DNA from: Dactylis glomerata
Lineage: Eukaryota; Streptophyta; Magnoliopsida; Poales; Poaceae
Reading direction: 5' to 3'
Assembly: GCA_007115705.1 (NCBI GenBank)
Contig: QXEO01000553.1
Location: forward strand, 14,058,568 to 14,122,567
Length of the DNA: 64,000 nt
Shown: piece after piece, positions 12,301-23,976 of the stretch
How positions within the stretch are numbered: position 1 is the first letter of the stretch
Layout of the letters: each line of letters begins with the position of its first letter
Made by a program: the position numbers and the translations under genes
Notes under the pieces: generated by a model
What the model saw: only the letters and a program-made list of their open reading frames with translations
Told to the model about the DNA's origin: nothing
Databases searched by the model: none

Positions 12301-15068
12301 GGACGCGGTGGCCGAAGGGGTACGAGGCGATGCTGGCCGTCCGATCAAGTAAAGATCAACGGCCCAGCGTCGTCTTCTACCTCCGACAGCGGGCGACGGG
12401 GAGGAAACCCTAGCGGGGTCTGGGGATGGTGGCGGCTCACCTAGAGGCTTCCCCCGGCGATGAGGACTGGTCGAGGTGACGCGGCGGAGGACGGCGAGCT
12501 CGGAGAGGGGCAAGTTGACCGATCTAGACGCCGGGATGAAGCTCGCGCAACTGCAACAGGAATGGCTGACTCGGAAGCTCGACGAAGTCCATGCTCCGGT
12601 GCTCCTGGTTCAAAACAGACGGTGGGGTTAGCATCCTATGGATGGCAGGAGGACATGCACGCATCGGGAGGGGGCTGTGAGGGTCGGGAATGGTGATGCT
12701 CTTCTCGAGTTGCTTGCAGATCTAGAGGAAGGTTTCCTCTGTTCCTCGGCCAGCAGAGAAGGAGGAGCACCAGTGGAGTTGTTGGTGCTGCAGAGAGGAA
12801 GTGTGGGGGTGAAATGAGCGAGCAGGGAGGGGCTATGGTGCTCGGATGCCTTATAAACAGACGGGAGATGGTGTAGGTCGGTTTGGCTTGGTGGGGCCCA
12901 TGGAGAGGCTCTGGTTGGTCTAGGAGGATGGTGGAGAGGATAAGAGAGTCCTAGTGGGTGTCCTGGTCGGCTAGGATCAGAGGGGTGAGGCTGCAACAAC
13001 TTATTTAAGTTGGTTAAAGATTTGCATGGATCCTCCTCTTCTTCCTCCTTTCCAAACACTAGAGGACAAAGGAGGGAGGGCTGCTACAGTAGAATTTCGA
13101 CCAGAGGTGTGAGAGGGTGCTGGGAAGGTCAAGGTGGTGGTTTGGTGAAGTTTCAAATAATTTTGAATGAGTGAGGTATAGATATGATGATGAATGCATG
13201 CATGATGCAAAGCGTTGGATTTTGGGTTAGTCCCACATTGCTCCAATCAATGGTATGCATAGATGGATTAGATGGGTGTGATTTGATGAGTTTGACCATA
13301 TTGCCAAATTGGGAGAGTTTATTTGATGTTAGCAAGATCACCAAAATTGGAATGTGGAGGTTTGCACTATACCACTTAGGACAAGATTTTGAAATTTTGA
13401 AGATGAACCACTAGGGTTTTTTGAGTCCATAGGGTCCTATAGGAATAGGAGGACATGGTAGGAGATTATATAATGCTTGTTGAGAAAATAAAAGTGCATG
13501 AAATAATATAGGTACCATTCATATGTATTGTATAAAGCAAGAAAGATGAGATGGAGAAATTGTTATTTTTGATGGGGGAAAAGTGATATTGTGCAAGAAT
13601 AACATTTCCCAAAGCTAGTAGGGAGCAAATAAACTTATGGAGGAATTTTAGAATGAGTGTTGACTAAATTATCAAGAGGATCAATGAAAACTAGGAAGTG
13701 AAATCAGTTTTGACTAGGGTTCAAAACCTAGTCGCATAAATAGGTGACATACGTCAAGATGCACATGCAAGTGCATAGATAGTTAGAGTGGATCCAGAGC
13801 AAGAGGAATAGGTCAAAGAATGGCCTCTGAACCATTAATTTCGAATTCTAGGAGTATGAGCAAAAGTGCATATGATAATAGTCAAATGGTCAGTGATTTG
13901 ATTAGGGTCAGAAACAGGATTAGAACAAGTAGCAAATGACTTCAAATGACCAGGTGGCAATGGAAGGAATGGAAGAACACATGCCAAATATGAGTTCTAG
14001 GAAGGTACATGGCCATGGATAGAATGGATGAGCTTAATATAGGTGTTAAAAAATTGAATATGTTAATAGACATGAAGATAGTCTGCACATTAGGTGTTTG
14101 ATGAAATGCCTGCAAGAGATGATTTTCTAAATCTGAGTGAACCTTCTTATGGTTAGATAAAGATGATTCTATAACACCAAGGGTGTTTTCCTTGGGCTAG
14201 TTTGATTAGTCTTAAGATCCCTCAAAATGGTGCTCCTAATGTCTCATGATAAGACTAAGACATTAGAGTTAGGGATTCAGGATTGAGAGGAAAACGACAA
14301 GATGGGTTTTATTTGAAAGATAGATTGAGAAAAACCTACATGGGACAAAAATATAAATTGGTGGGTGTTGAAAAGGGGGTTAGGCCACAGGCCTATCTAG
14401 GGATCATAGCTACTCACAAACAACACATCACAGTCAAACAAAGTCACACAATGTCAATTCACCACACAAGGTCAATCATTTGCAGCTAATCTAGCATCAC
14501 CAGAAACAATGATTGAACTAGTGCTCAATGACGATCATGCCCTGGTCAAGTAGGAAAGAGTTTCAAAAAAAGGAGTAGAGCTTTTGAAGAGTTTTCAGAA
14601 ATTAGGGGAGACATAGCATCTCCTTTTAAAAGTTCTCTTAAAAGTGATTGAAATTCTTTTATAAATATCAACAAAATAAAAGTTGGTAAAATAGTGGGAC
14701 CACTCTACTTTGTAGGTCCAGATAATTTTGTAAATACTTGGTCTTGTTAAAAGCTTTATCTCAAAAATAAATCTTGGCGCTTATTTGGATAAATAAAATA
14801 ATTTGAATAAAAAGGAGAGTTTGCCAAGATAATGGTTTTGGAAAATAGCTAGAAGCACAAATAAGAGCATGACCACAAGGGCACAAGGATTGTGTTGGTT
14901 CACAAAGGTGTTCAATAAGCAACTCAAGCAGACATCATTAACATAACAACCAAGACAAACAAGCAAGAAACAGTACTTCCAGAGGTTTGCTCAAAAAGTT
15001 TTTGTTGGCCCTCATTTTTGGCTCACCAAACACTACTTAAACAGGGTTATAGAAAGTGGGGTGTTACA
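9400..15068 (-). repeat. LARD1 5' LTR (5669 bp)
   Basis: Partner of 1406-7072, followed by GGAAT. It carries copies of the same landmarks: TATA at 12857-12849, palindromes at 10256-10247 and 10239-10228, acidic segment at 11162-11079 and micro-ORF at 9767-9669. Most differences from the partner LTR in the first kb are C/T or G/A changes. Confidence 0.9.
9669..9767 (-). CDS. LTR micro-ORF, 32 codons (LARD1 5' LTR copy)
   Basis: ATG at 9767-9765, TAG at 9671-9669, same length and frame as 1675-1773. It lies about 270 bp before the end of U5 in element orientation, far downstream of the predicted transcription start. It would need a spliced or alternative message to be translated first. Function unknown. 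Confidence 0.4.
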   Translation of the reverse strand: MYSRLCPWLLTWSDYEEDYEEGDDGCDDADAN

Positions 15069-15556
15069 GGAATGGAAGTGGGAATCTGTTGGAATGGATT
15101 TCATCACTGGATTTCCAAGGTCTAGCCGCGGAAATGACTCTATCTGGGTCATTGTGGATAGACTGACCAAAGTTGCCCACTTTATTCCTGTCAAGACCAC
15201 TTATACCTCAGGACAGCTAGCAGATCTGTATCTATCCAGAATTGTGAGTTTGCATGGAGTCCCAAAAGCCATAGTATCAGATCGAGGAACCCAATTCACC
15301 TCGAGATTTTGGAAAAGTTTGCACCAAGCATTAGGAACCAAATTAGCCTTTAGCACAGCTTACCACCCTCAGACTGATGGACAGACTGAAAGAGTGAATC
15401 AAATACTTGAAGATATGTTGAGAGCCTGTGTTCTAGCCTATGGAGCTAAGTGGGAAGATTGTCTGCCTTTCGCAGAGTTTTCCTACAATAACAGTTATCA
15501 AGCCAGTTTGCAAATGGCCCCATTTGAAGCCTTATATGGACGAAAGTGTCGTACCC
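15069..15556 (+). pseudogene. Tekay1 pol fragment 2: integrase catalytic core
   Basis: This continues the frame of 1-1405 after LARD1. The integrase DDE residues are visible: Asp in GMDFITG (about 15091-15111), Asp in SDRGTQF (about 15280-15300) and Glu in QTDGQTERVN (about 15370-15400). The fragment ends in a YGRKCRT motif, typical of chromovirus integrase, where the Sabrina-like element is inserted. No internal stop is seen, so the break is due only to the nested insertions. Confidence 0.9.
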
Positions 15557-17172
15557 TGCTACTTGGTGATGGCGCCAGAAAAGAGGCTGCCGGCGTGGAG
15601 CAGTAAGTCCTTGTGCATGGTGAATAACCAGCCCGTTGGGAACCCCAAGAGGAAGGTATGATGAGTGTAGCGGCTAGTTTTCCCTCAGTTAAGATACCAA
15701 GGTTTATCGATCAGGAGAGGAGAGACAATGACGACTGAAGGTGTTTGTGGAACCTGCACACACACAAACAAATACTTTGTTCCCAACTTGCGATGAGGTT
15801 GTCAATCTCACCGGTTTGCTTGAAACAAAGGTTATGAGCGTATCGAGTGGAAAACAATATAGTATGCGAGTAAAGTAAATAGTGCGAGAAAAGTAAACAG
15901 GTGATTGCAATATGATGGAAATAGGACCGGGGTCCACAGTTCACTAGTGGTGTCTCTCCATAGATAAAATAGCACATGCTGGGTAAACAAATTACAGTTG
16001 GCCAATTGATAGAATAAAGATAACGTGATATGTCAAGAAGATCACTATGAGATTTACTCTGGGCATTACAACAAAATACATAGACCGCCATCCAACTGCA
16101 TCTATGACTAATAATCCACTCCCTGGGATATCAATCCGAACACCCTAGAAGTATTAAGTTGCGAACAACAGATAATTGCATTAAGCAAAGTGTGTAATGT
16201 AAACAAAGCATATGCCCTTGAGCATATGAATGTTGTTTTCTCCCTAGTAGCAACAGCACATCTACCACCTTAGAGGTTTCTGTCACTCCCCCAGGTGAAA
16301 TAGAGGCATGAACCCACTATCGAGCATAAATACCCCCTCTTGGAGTCACTAGCAACTACTCGGCCAAGATCGCTACTAACAATGGAGAGCATGCAAGATC
16401 ATAAACAACATAGAGATAATAAAAGATATAATTCAGTACAGCAACTTAATCATAAACACCAATATTCATCGGATCCCAACAAACCAAACATGTAGAATTA
16501 CATAACGGTGATCTCAATCATGTATGGCAGCTCATGAGATCTAAACATGAAGCACATGGTGGAGAAGACAACCATCTAGCTACTTCTATGGACCCATAGT
16601 CCAAGGTAGACTACTCACTCATCGCTCCTGAGGCAAACATGGCGATGAAGGAGACCTCCGGTGGCGATTCCCCTCTCTGGCAGGGTGCCGGGAAGAGCTT
16701 CTGGACCCTCCCGATCTTCGGGTCGACGGCGGCGGCGTATCGTGATGTGTTCTGGAAATCTGATCGGGTACTTAGGTTTTTCTCGTCGGGGGGTACTTAT
16801 AGGCGAAGGGGCATCGTCAGAAGAGGGGCCAGGCACCCTCACGTGGGCCCGGCGCGGCCAGGGGGCTGGCCGCGCCACCCACGCGTGTGGGGCCCTGGTG
16901 GCCCCCCTCCGACACTTCTTCGGATCTCTGGAAGCTTCCGGGTAAAATAAGACTTCAGGAACTTGTTTCGTCCAATTCTGAGAATATTTCCTGTGTATCA
17001 CTTCTGAAACACAAAAACAGCAGAAAACAGGAAACTGGCACTGTGGCACTTCGTTAATAGGTTAGTTCCGGAAAATGCATAAAAGTGCCACTAAGTGTAA
17101 CGAAACAATAGGCAAATGGTGTAAAAACAAGCATGGAGCATCAAAAATTTTAGATACGTTTGAGACGTATCA
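15557..17172 (-). repeat. Sabrina-like 3' LTR (1616 bp)
   Basis: Pairs with 22356-23971. On the plus strand it starts TGCTAC and ends GAGACGTATCA. A TATA motif (CCTATAAGTA on minus) lies at 16803-16794. Open frames at 16615-17049 and 16639-16950 lie in GC-rich U3 DNA, are repeated in the partner LTR, and have no recognised product. Confidence 0.9.
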
Positions 17173-20129
17173 AGCATCCCCAAGCTTAACTCCTGCTCGT
17201 CCTCGAGTAGGTAAGTGATAACAAAAGAATAATTTTTGAGGTGACATGCACCTACACAAACTTGATCATATATGTAAGCATTGGTGAGCTGGGATCAATA
17301 GAACTTAAAACATGGGCATGAAGATATACTCATGACAATAAGAACTTAGCAACCATGTTGTAAACATGCAAATGAACACAAATAAAAGATCATGAAAATG
17401 AAACAGTGAAAGTCAAACATGTGTTCAAATCATAAGGAAAAACATACAAAAGGTTTTCAGCTTGTCCTTCAAAGAGAGCAAAACATAAATGCATAGGACA
17501 CCTTCAAGTTTAAGAGGGCGACTAGATATAAATAATTTAAGAACAAGTGAAACCAAAAATATGAATCAATCAATGAACTTTGGGACAATGCATATCACAC
17601 TAAGAATGACAACTATGCTCTCTTAATGGTGCATAAAGAAAGAAGGTGGTGACTCAACATAAAAGTAAAAGAAAGGCCCTTCGCAGAGGGAAGCAGTGAT
17701 TGCAAGTTTTATAACCTTCAAAAATTATGGTACTTACCAGCTTTGAGCTCTCATTGCCCCCATCATAAGCATCTTGAATGGTTAAAGTTAATGCGAGAAC
17801 AATTATGATGCATATGCTTGACAAATCATAAGTTGAAAACCTCATGCCCCGTGAATACGAGTACCCAAACCTCATGCTACTTTACTTAGAGTCCCAAGCA
17901 AGGCTCTTGTCATTGTAAGTATATGCATATCATTGAGAACCGCCAATGGGGTACCTCCGTGCCCGATGACATGGAACAAGCCCACACCAAAATGACAGGA
18001 CAAGCAGACAATGAACACCTCGACATCTCTTTTATTTGCTATATTGTTTAGCTTTTTATTGTGAGATGCGTCGTCGAATGTTCACCATGGGTATGCTGCA
18101 AATTTCCACCATGAATTATGCATGGCTTAGATTGGAGGCCCGGCGTTTCCCTAACACATATACAAACTCCATGATCCCCACAAGATTCCCAATTCATTTC
18201 ACACCGCGGGCATCCATAAACAAAAGATCACGATATCAACTCAAAAAGAAGTGCAATGTTGAAAGCTTGCCCCATGATAGCATAGATGGGCTAGAATCCA
18301 ACTTACAACTTGCAAGCATAACAACTCAACATAAGAGACCACAATGTCAAATTTTTAAGAACAGGAAAAAGTAAAGTGTGCCTTCCGGTTCGTGAGAGCT
18401 TTACTGACCGAATTTCACATAACACTGGTAAGAGTTTAATTTGAAGAGAAAATAAAAGCAAGTCAAATTTACTTGGAATAGCAAATTGCTAGTAGGTATG
18501 TATGGTGGACACTTTGGAAAACTTTGGCTTTTAGGAGTTGGATGCACGAGTAGAGCTCATACTCAGTACAAGGCGAGGGCTAGCAAAAGACTGGGAGCGA
18601 CCAACTAAGAGAGCAATAATGGCCATAATCATGCAAAGCGACATTAAAAGAAGCATAAGATGGCATCAAAAGTCAAAAACTAAATGATCATGAAGGCTAA
18701 TGGCGACTTTGTAAGAGTCTAACATGTGTGAGCATGTGCCAAGTCAACCCAAATAAAGCATCAAGGAGAAAACCAAAATAATGCTTCCATACAATAAAAA
18801 CAACGCATGATTTTTTTCAAAGGCTCATTAAGCAATCTCAGTTATTTGAGACAAGTCATGCTACAGAAAAACCACTAAGCATACTATCAAAAAGACATCA
18901 AGCATGACATGAAAAAGCCTAAGCCGCAGTCTACACAAGCTCCTTCTTGTACCACTATTTTGCACAAAGCTTTTTCTCTTTTCCAACACCATTCGAAATT
19001 TTTATAAACACCTCTTTTGATGAAAACCAATAAAGATCAGAGGCAAAAATACACCTTGAAGAAAAGATATGACAAGATCTGAATGCAAATCAAGGCGAAA
19101 ACGAAAACCAAAAGCAGTAGCAGAAAAAGTAGAACACTCGATTTTTAATAAGAGTGAAAACTAGAGCGTTCTTTGCAAATGAAAACAAGCAACTTCTCCA
19201 AAAGAAATTTGTTGGGGTCCAACCATTTATTGCATCAAACAAACAAACTAATCAAACTAAGAAAACTAAAACAACTGACGCTCCAAGAAAAACACATAGT
19301 GCATGAAGCAATAAAAATATAGTGTTTTGAAAGGTGACCTGATTTTTGCCGATGAAGAAGAGGTGCCTCGGGGGCATCCCCAAGCTTTGACGCTTGTACT
19401 TCTTGGATATTTCTTGGGGTGATGCATGGGCATCCCCAAGCTTGAGCTTTTGACCATTCTTCAACTCATCTCATCATTCTCCAATCCCTACACTTGAAAA
19501 CTTCCTTCATACAAAACTAAACACAATTCTATTAGCAACATTAGTGCAAGCATAACATATAATAAATCCTCTATTTGCTTCAGGTTTCAACTCAAAACCA
19601 CCACATATATAGCATATACTACTGTAGAAACCTCCCCAAAATTTCCATGATCAAAAGAACTCAAAAGAAAGCGATAAAGTGCCAAACACAAATATTGGCA
19701 GAAATCTGTCAAAACTGAACAGCTGACAAAGGTCGAATTTTTGAGGGATTTTCTGTTGCTGCAATCAAAAAGTGTTCAACTAAGAAAAGTTTGGATATAA
19801 CCTGGGGCATATGCACAAGAAATCGCAGGTCAAAAAGATATACAGAGAATTTTCACGAATTTTTACGGTGCAGCACCGAAAACAGTTTCAGGACAGCAAC
19901 ATCCCCAAATCTTTACCTCACTCAAATTAGAGGCTTCTCTTGGCACAAAAACGAAATAAACAAGATAAGGAGCGGTCATTACAGTAGTAATGACTTCCAA
20001 GACTCAAATAAAATAAAAAGTACTGGAAAGAAAACATTGGGTTATCTCCCAAGAGTGCTTTTCTTTAACACCTTTGAGCTAGGCGCAGAAAATTGCGAAT
20101 CAAGTATTATCAAGTGATGAAGCATCAAG
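17173..20129 (-). other. Sabrina-like internal non-coding region with polypurine tract
   Basis: About 3 kb where pol would be expected, but no RT, RNase H or integrase motif is visible in any frame. The terminal polypurine tract AAGCTTGGGGATGCT is at 17187-17173 on minus. Two further copies of AAGCTTGGGGATGC are at 19387-19374 and 19443-19430. A CTCG/CGAG hairpin-like sequence lies beside the terminal tract, about 17193-17210. Confidence 0.7.
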
Positions 20130-20828
20130 CTAATAATTTGCTCTAAGAATAGAGTCAAAAAGTAATTTCTTTCTTTTCCTAGGGAAGTGTTCCATACCTT
20201 TCTTAAGTGGGAATTGATACTTGATAGTGCCTTCCCTCATATCAATGATAGCACCTATAGTTCGAAGAAAGGGTCTTCCCAAAATAATAGGACATGAAGC
20301 ATGGCATTCAACGTCCATAACAAGAAAATCAACAGGAACAAGGTTATTGTTATCCACAATAAGAACATAATTAATTCTTCCCAAAGGTTTTTTCTTAGCA
20401 ACATCAGCAATAGGAACATCAAAATAACATTTTTCAAGAGGTGGTAAATCAAGCATGTCATAAATCTTTCTAGGAATGATAGAAATACTAGCACCTAGAT
20501 CACATAAAGCATGGCAATCAAAACCATTAACATGCATATAAATGATGGGTTCCCAACCATCTTCTAACTTCTTGGGAACAGAAGCTTTTTGCTTCAACTT
20601 TTCATCCCTAATCTTTATGAGAGCATTGGTAATATGCTTAGTAAAAGCAATATTTAAAGAACTAGCATTGGGAGTCAAAGCAAGCTTTTGCAAGAACAAA
20701 ATTACTTCAGATATATTGCAGCCATCAACATCAAAATCATTAAAATAAAGAGCTATCATCTCCCACACTCCGAAAAATTTCAGCACTCTTTTGAGAAAAA
20801 GTTTTGGCAGTTTTAGGCTTTTTAACAC
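20130..20828 (-). CDS. Aspartic protease domain of Sabrina-like element
   Basis: A 232-residue frame overlapping the gag end by 89 nt in a different frame. The protease active site reads ALCDLGASISIIP near residues 110-122; the Leu in place of the usual Thr is common in Athila-group proteases. ILGRPFL, the typical C-terminal protease motif, follows near residue 183. It would cleave the element's own polyprotein. The first 28 or so codons are gag in the wrong frame, so the annotated Met is unlikely to be the real start. The protease more probably follows gag through a frame change at about 20740. Coding ends without RT. Confidence 0.75.
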   Translation of the reverse strand: MLKSLKLPKLFLKRVLKFFGVWEMIALYFNDFDVDGCNISEVILFLQKLALTPNASSLNIAFTKHITNALIKIRDEKLKQKASVPKKLEDGWEPIIYMHVNGFDCHALCDLGASISIIPRKIYDMLDLPPLEKCYFDVPIADVAKKKPLGRINYVLIVDNNNLVPVDFLVMDVECHASCPIILGRPFLRTIGAIIDMREGTIKYQFPLKKGMEHFPRKRKKLLFDSILRANY

Positions 20829-22161
20829 AAGGAGTGGGAGTTTTCTCTACACCAATCATAGTAAGAGGGTTGCTATCAGTAGGAGCAACATCATTAGAGG
20901 TAGTACTAGTACATACCTTCATCTCTCTAGCCATCTCATCTTCTCTTTCCCACCTGGCATGCAATTCCGCTAACAATCTAATATTTTCGTCAATTCCAAC
21001 TTGGATAGCATTAGCGGCAGCAACAATATTGCTCTCTTTCACATTATTAGGAAACACTTTTAATTTCATAATTTCAACATCATGAGCAAGGCTATCAACT
21101 TTAGAAGCAAGAATATCAATTTTGCCTAACTTTTCCTCAACAGACTTGTTGAAAGCAGTTTGCTTACCGATGAAGTCCTTGAGAATTACCTCAAGCTCGG
21201 AGGGCGCGGCCCTAGTGTTGTTGTAGGAATTACCATAAGAGTTACCATAACCATTACCATTGGTAGAAAGATACGGCCTATAATTGTTACTAGCAAAATT
21301 GTTCCTATAAGCATTGTTGTTAAAATTGTTGTTTCTAATGAAATTCACATCAACTTGCTCTTCTTGAGCAACCAGAGAGGCCAAAGGAACATTATTAGGA
21401 TCAACATGAGTCCTATCATTAGCAAGCATAGCCATAATGGTATCAGTCTTATCAATTAAGGAAGAGGTTTCCTTAACAGAATTTACCTTCTTACCTTGCG
21501 GAGCTCTCTCGGTGTGCCATTCAGAATAATTTACCATCATGTTGTCGAGTAGCTTTGATGCGGCGCCCAAGGTAAGGGACATAAAAGTGCCTCCAGCAGC
21601 TGAATCAAGTAGGTTCCTTGAAGAAAAATTCAGTCCTGCATAAAAAGTTTGGATAATCATCCAAGTAGTCAGTCCATGAGTGGGGCAATTCTTTATCATA
21701 GATTTCATTCTTTCCCAAGCTTGAGCAACATGTTCATTATCAAACTGAGTAAACTTCATAATATTGCTGTGCAAAGCTGTAATCTTAGCAGGAGGATAGT
21801 ATCTACCAATAAAAGCATCCTTACACTTAGCCCATGAATCAATACTATTCTTAGTCAAAGACAGCAACCAATCTTTAGCTTTACCTCTCAAAGAAAAAGG
21901 AAACAACTTGAGCTTAATAATATCACTATCAACATCCTTATATTTCTGCATCTCACATAGCTCAACAAAATTGTTGAGATGAGCTACAGCATCTTTAGTA
22001 CTAGCACCAGAAAATTGCTCTTTCATAACAAGGTTCAATAAAGCAGGCTTAATCTCATAAAAGTTTGCAGCAGTAGCAGGTGGTGCAATAGGAGTGCAGA
22101 TAAAATCACTATTGTTTGTGCTAGTGAAGTCACACAACTTGGTGTTTTCAGGGTTGGCCAT
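20740..22161 (-). CDS. Gag protein of Sabrina-like element
   Basis: A 473-residue capsid-type protein. The retrotransposon gag core lies at about residues 45-190, with motifs such as LFPFSLRGKAKDWL, YYPPAKI and AWERMKSMI. An Asn/Tyr-rich linker with GNSYGNSYNN follows near residues 280-320, then a coiled-coil-like region. No CCHC knuckle is seen. The start is ATG at 22161, about 170 nt after the PBS. It would form virus-like particles in the cytoplasm. The frame ends TTA TTT TAA, and the protease frame resumes one base later. It is intact apart from that, unlike most coding regions in this window. Confidence 0.85.
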   Translation of the reverse strand: MANPENTKLCDFTSTNNSDFICTPIAPPATAANFYEIKPALLNLVMKEQFSGASTKDAVAHLNNFVELCEMQKYKDVDSDIIKLKLFPFSLRGKAKDWLLSLTKNSIDSWAKCKDAFIGRYYPPAKITALHSNIMKFTQFDNEHVAQAWERMKSMIKNCPTHGLTTWMIIQTFYAGLNFSSRNLLDSAAGGTFMSLTLGAASKLLDNMMVNYSEWHTERAPQGKKVNSVKETSSLIDKTDTIMAMLANDRTHVDPNNVPLASLVAQEEQVDVNFIRNNNFNNNAYRNNFASNNYRPYLSTNGNGYGNSYGNSYNNTRAAPSELEVILKDFIGKQTAFNKSVEEKLGKIDILASKVDSLAHDVEIMKLKVFPNNVKESNIVAAANAIQVGIDENIRLLAELHARWEREDEMAREMKVCTSTTSNDVAPTDSNPLTMIGVEKTPTPCVKKPKTAKTFSQKSAEIFRSVGDDSSLF

Positions 22162-22328
22162 TTCAGCAAAATGAAAGTAAACAAATAAAAACAGCTACCA
22201 AGGATTCTAATTTTTTTGGGTTTTTGATAAAAAGCAATGCAGGTAAAATAAATAAAGTAAAGCAAAACAAATAACAAAGTAATGAGTGTGTGTGCGAAGA
22301 ACTCCCCTCGCAGAAGTCTTCTCTTCCT

Positions 22329-22345
22329 CCCCGGCAACGGCGCCA
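22329..22345 (-). promoter_or_regulatory. Primer binding site of Sabrina-like element
   Basis: The minus strand reads TGGCGCCGTTGCCGGGG, complementary to Asp-tRNA as in Athila elements, ten bases inside the 5' LTR. The adjacent GGCGCCAGAAAAGA sequence recurs just inside the LTR (about 22370), so the PBS flank is partly duplicated. Confidence 0.8.
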
Positions 22346-22355
22346 GAAAAGAAGC

Positions 22356-23971
22356 TGCTACATGGTGATGGCGCCAGAAAAGAGGCTGCCGGCGTGGAGC
22401 AGTAAGTCCTTGTGCGTGGTGAATAACCAGCCCGTTGGGAACCCCAAGAGGAAGGTATGATGATTGTAGCGGCTAGTTTTCCCTCAGTTAAGATACCAAG
22501 GTTTATCGATCAGGAGAGGAGAGACAATGACAACTGAAGGTGTTTGTGGAACCTGCACACACACAAACAAATACTTTGTTCCCAACTTGCGATGAGGTTG
22601 TCAATCTCACCGGTTTGCTTGAAAAAAAGGTTATGAGCGTATCGAGTGGAAAACAATATAGTATGTGAGTAAAGTAAATAGTGCGAGAAAAGTAAACAGG
22701 TGATTGCAATATGATGGAAATAGGACCGGGGTCCACAGTTCACTAGTGGTGTCTCTCCATAGATAAAATAGCACATGCTGGGTAAACAAATTACAGTTGG
22801 GCAATTGATAGAATAAAGATAACGTGATATGTCAAGAAGATCACTATGAGATTTACTCTGGGCATTACAACAAAATACATAGACCGCCATCCAACTGCAT
22901 TTATGACTAATAATCCACTCCCTGGGATATCAATCCGAACACCCTAGAAGTATTAAGTTGCGAACAACAGATAATTGCATTAAGCAAAGTGCGTAATGTA
23001 AACAAAGCATTTGCCCTTGAGCATATGAATGTTGTTTTCTCCCTAGTAGCAACAGCACATCTACCACCTTAGAGGTTTCTGTCACTCTCCCAGGTGAAAT
23101 AGAGGCATGAACCCACTATCGAGCATAAATACCCCCTCTTGGAGTCACTAGCAACTACTCGGCCAAGATAGCTACTAACAACGGAGAGCATGCAAGATCA
23201 TAAACAACATAGAGATAACAAAAGATATAATTTAGTACAGCAACTTAATCATAAACACCAATATTCATCGGATCCCAACAAACCAAACATGTAGAATTAC
23301 ATAACGGTGATCTCAATCATGTATGGCAGCTCATGAGATCTAAACATTAAGCACATGGTGGAGAAGACAACCATCTAGCTATTGCTATGGACCCATAGTC
23401 CAAGGTAGACTACTCACTCATCGCTCCGGAGGCAAACATGGCGATGAAGGAGACCTCCGGTGGCAATTCCCCTCTCCGGCAGGGTGCCGGGAAGAGCTTC
23501 TGGACCCTCCCGATCTTTGGGTCGACGGCGGCGGCGTATCGCGATGTGTTCTGGAAATCTGATCGGGTACTTAGGTTTTTCTCGTCGGGGGGTACTTATA
23601 GGCGAAGGGGCGTCGTCAAAAGAGGGGCCAGGCGCCCTCACGTGGGCCTGGCGCGGCCAGGGGGCTGGCCGCGCCACCCACGCATGTGGGGCCCTGGTGG
23701 CCCCCCTCCGACACTTCTTCGGATCTCTGGAAGCTTCCGGGTAAAATAAGACTTCAGGAACTTGTTTCGTCCAATTCCGAGAATATTTCCTGTGTATCAC
23801 TTCTGAAACACAAAAATAGCAGAAAATAGGAAACTGGCACTGTGGCACTTCGTTAATAGGTTAGTTCCAGAAAATGCATAAAAGTGCCACTAAGTGTAAC
23901 GAAACAATAGGCAAATGATGTAAAAACAAGCATGGAGCATCAAAAAATTTAGATACATTTGAGACGTATCA
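22356..23971 (-). repeat. Sabrina-like 5' LTR (1616 bp)
   Basis: Partner of 15557-17172. It ends at 23971 and is followed by TACCC. The TATA box (CCTATAAGTA on minus) at 23602-23593 should drive genomic RNA leftward into gag. Confidence 0.9.
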
Positions 23972-23976
23972 TACCC

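Larger units (their letters stand above)
1406..15068 (-). mobile_element. LARD1: non-autonomous LTR retrotransposon with 5.67 kb LTRs (LARD/Sukkula-like)
   Basis: Two near-identical direct repeats (1406-7072 and 9400-15068) begin TGTGGGTACC and end GGTGTTACA as read on the plus strand. They are flanked by a perfect GGAAT duplication. The methionine-initiator primer binding site lies beside the right repeat on the minus strand and the polypurine tract beside the left repeat, so the element runs right to left. The 2327-bp core has no gag, protease, RT or integrase. Very long LTRs with a non-coding core fit the barley/wheat LARD class; the family name is inference. LTR divergence counted by eye over the first kb is about 1.5%, mostly transitions. 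It sits in Tekay1 between the integrase zinc finger and catalytic core. Confidence 0.9.
15557..23971 (-). mobile_element. Sabrina/WHAM-like Athila-type gypsy element, gag-protease only
   Basis: Complete 8415-bp element flanked by TACCC, with 1616-bp LTRs at 15557-17172 and 22356-23971. In its own orientation it begins TGATACGTCTCAAA, has a PBS reading TGGCGCCGTTGCCGGGG (Asp-tRNA type, used by Athila elements), then gag, protease, a long non-coding stretch and an AAGCTTGGGGATGCT polypurine tract. RT, RNase H and integrase are absent. LTRs differ at roughly 34 of 1616 positions by eye. The family name is by recognition; Fatima is an alternative relative. Confidence 0.9.

Noticed and set aside
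16615..17049. Proline/arginine-rich 144-codon frame repeated at 23414-23848
   Set aside because: GC-rich LTR sequence present in both Sabrina-like LTRs with overlapping frames on both strands; not a credible protein.
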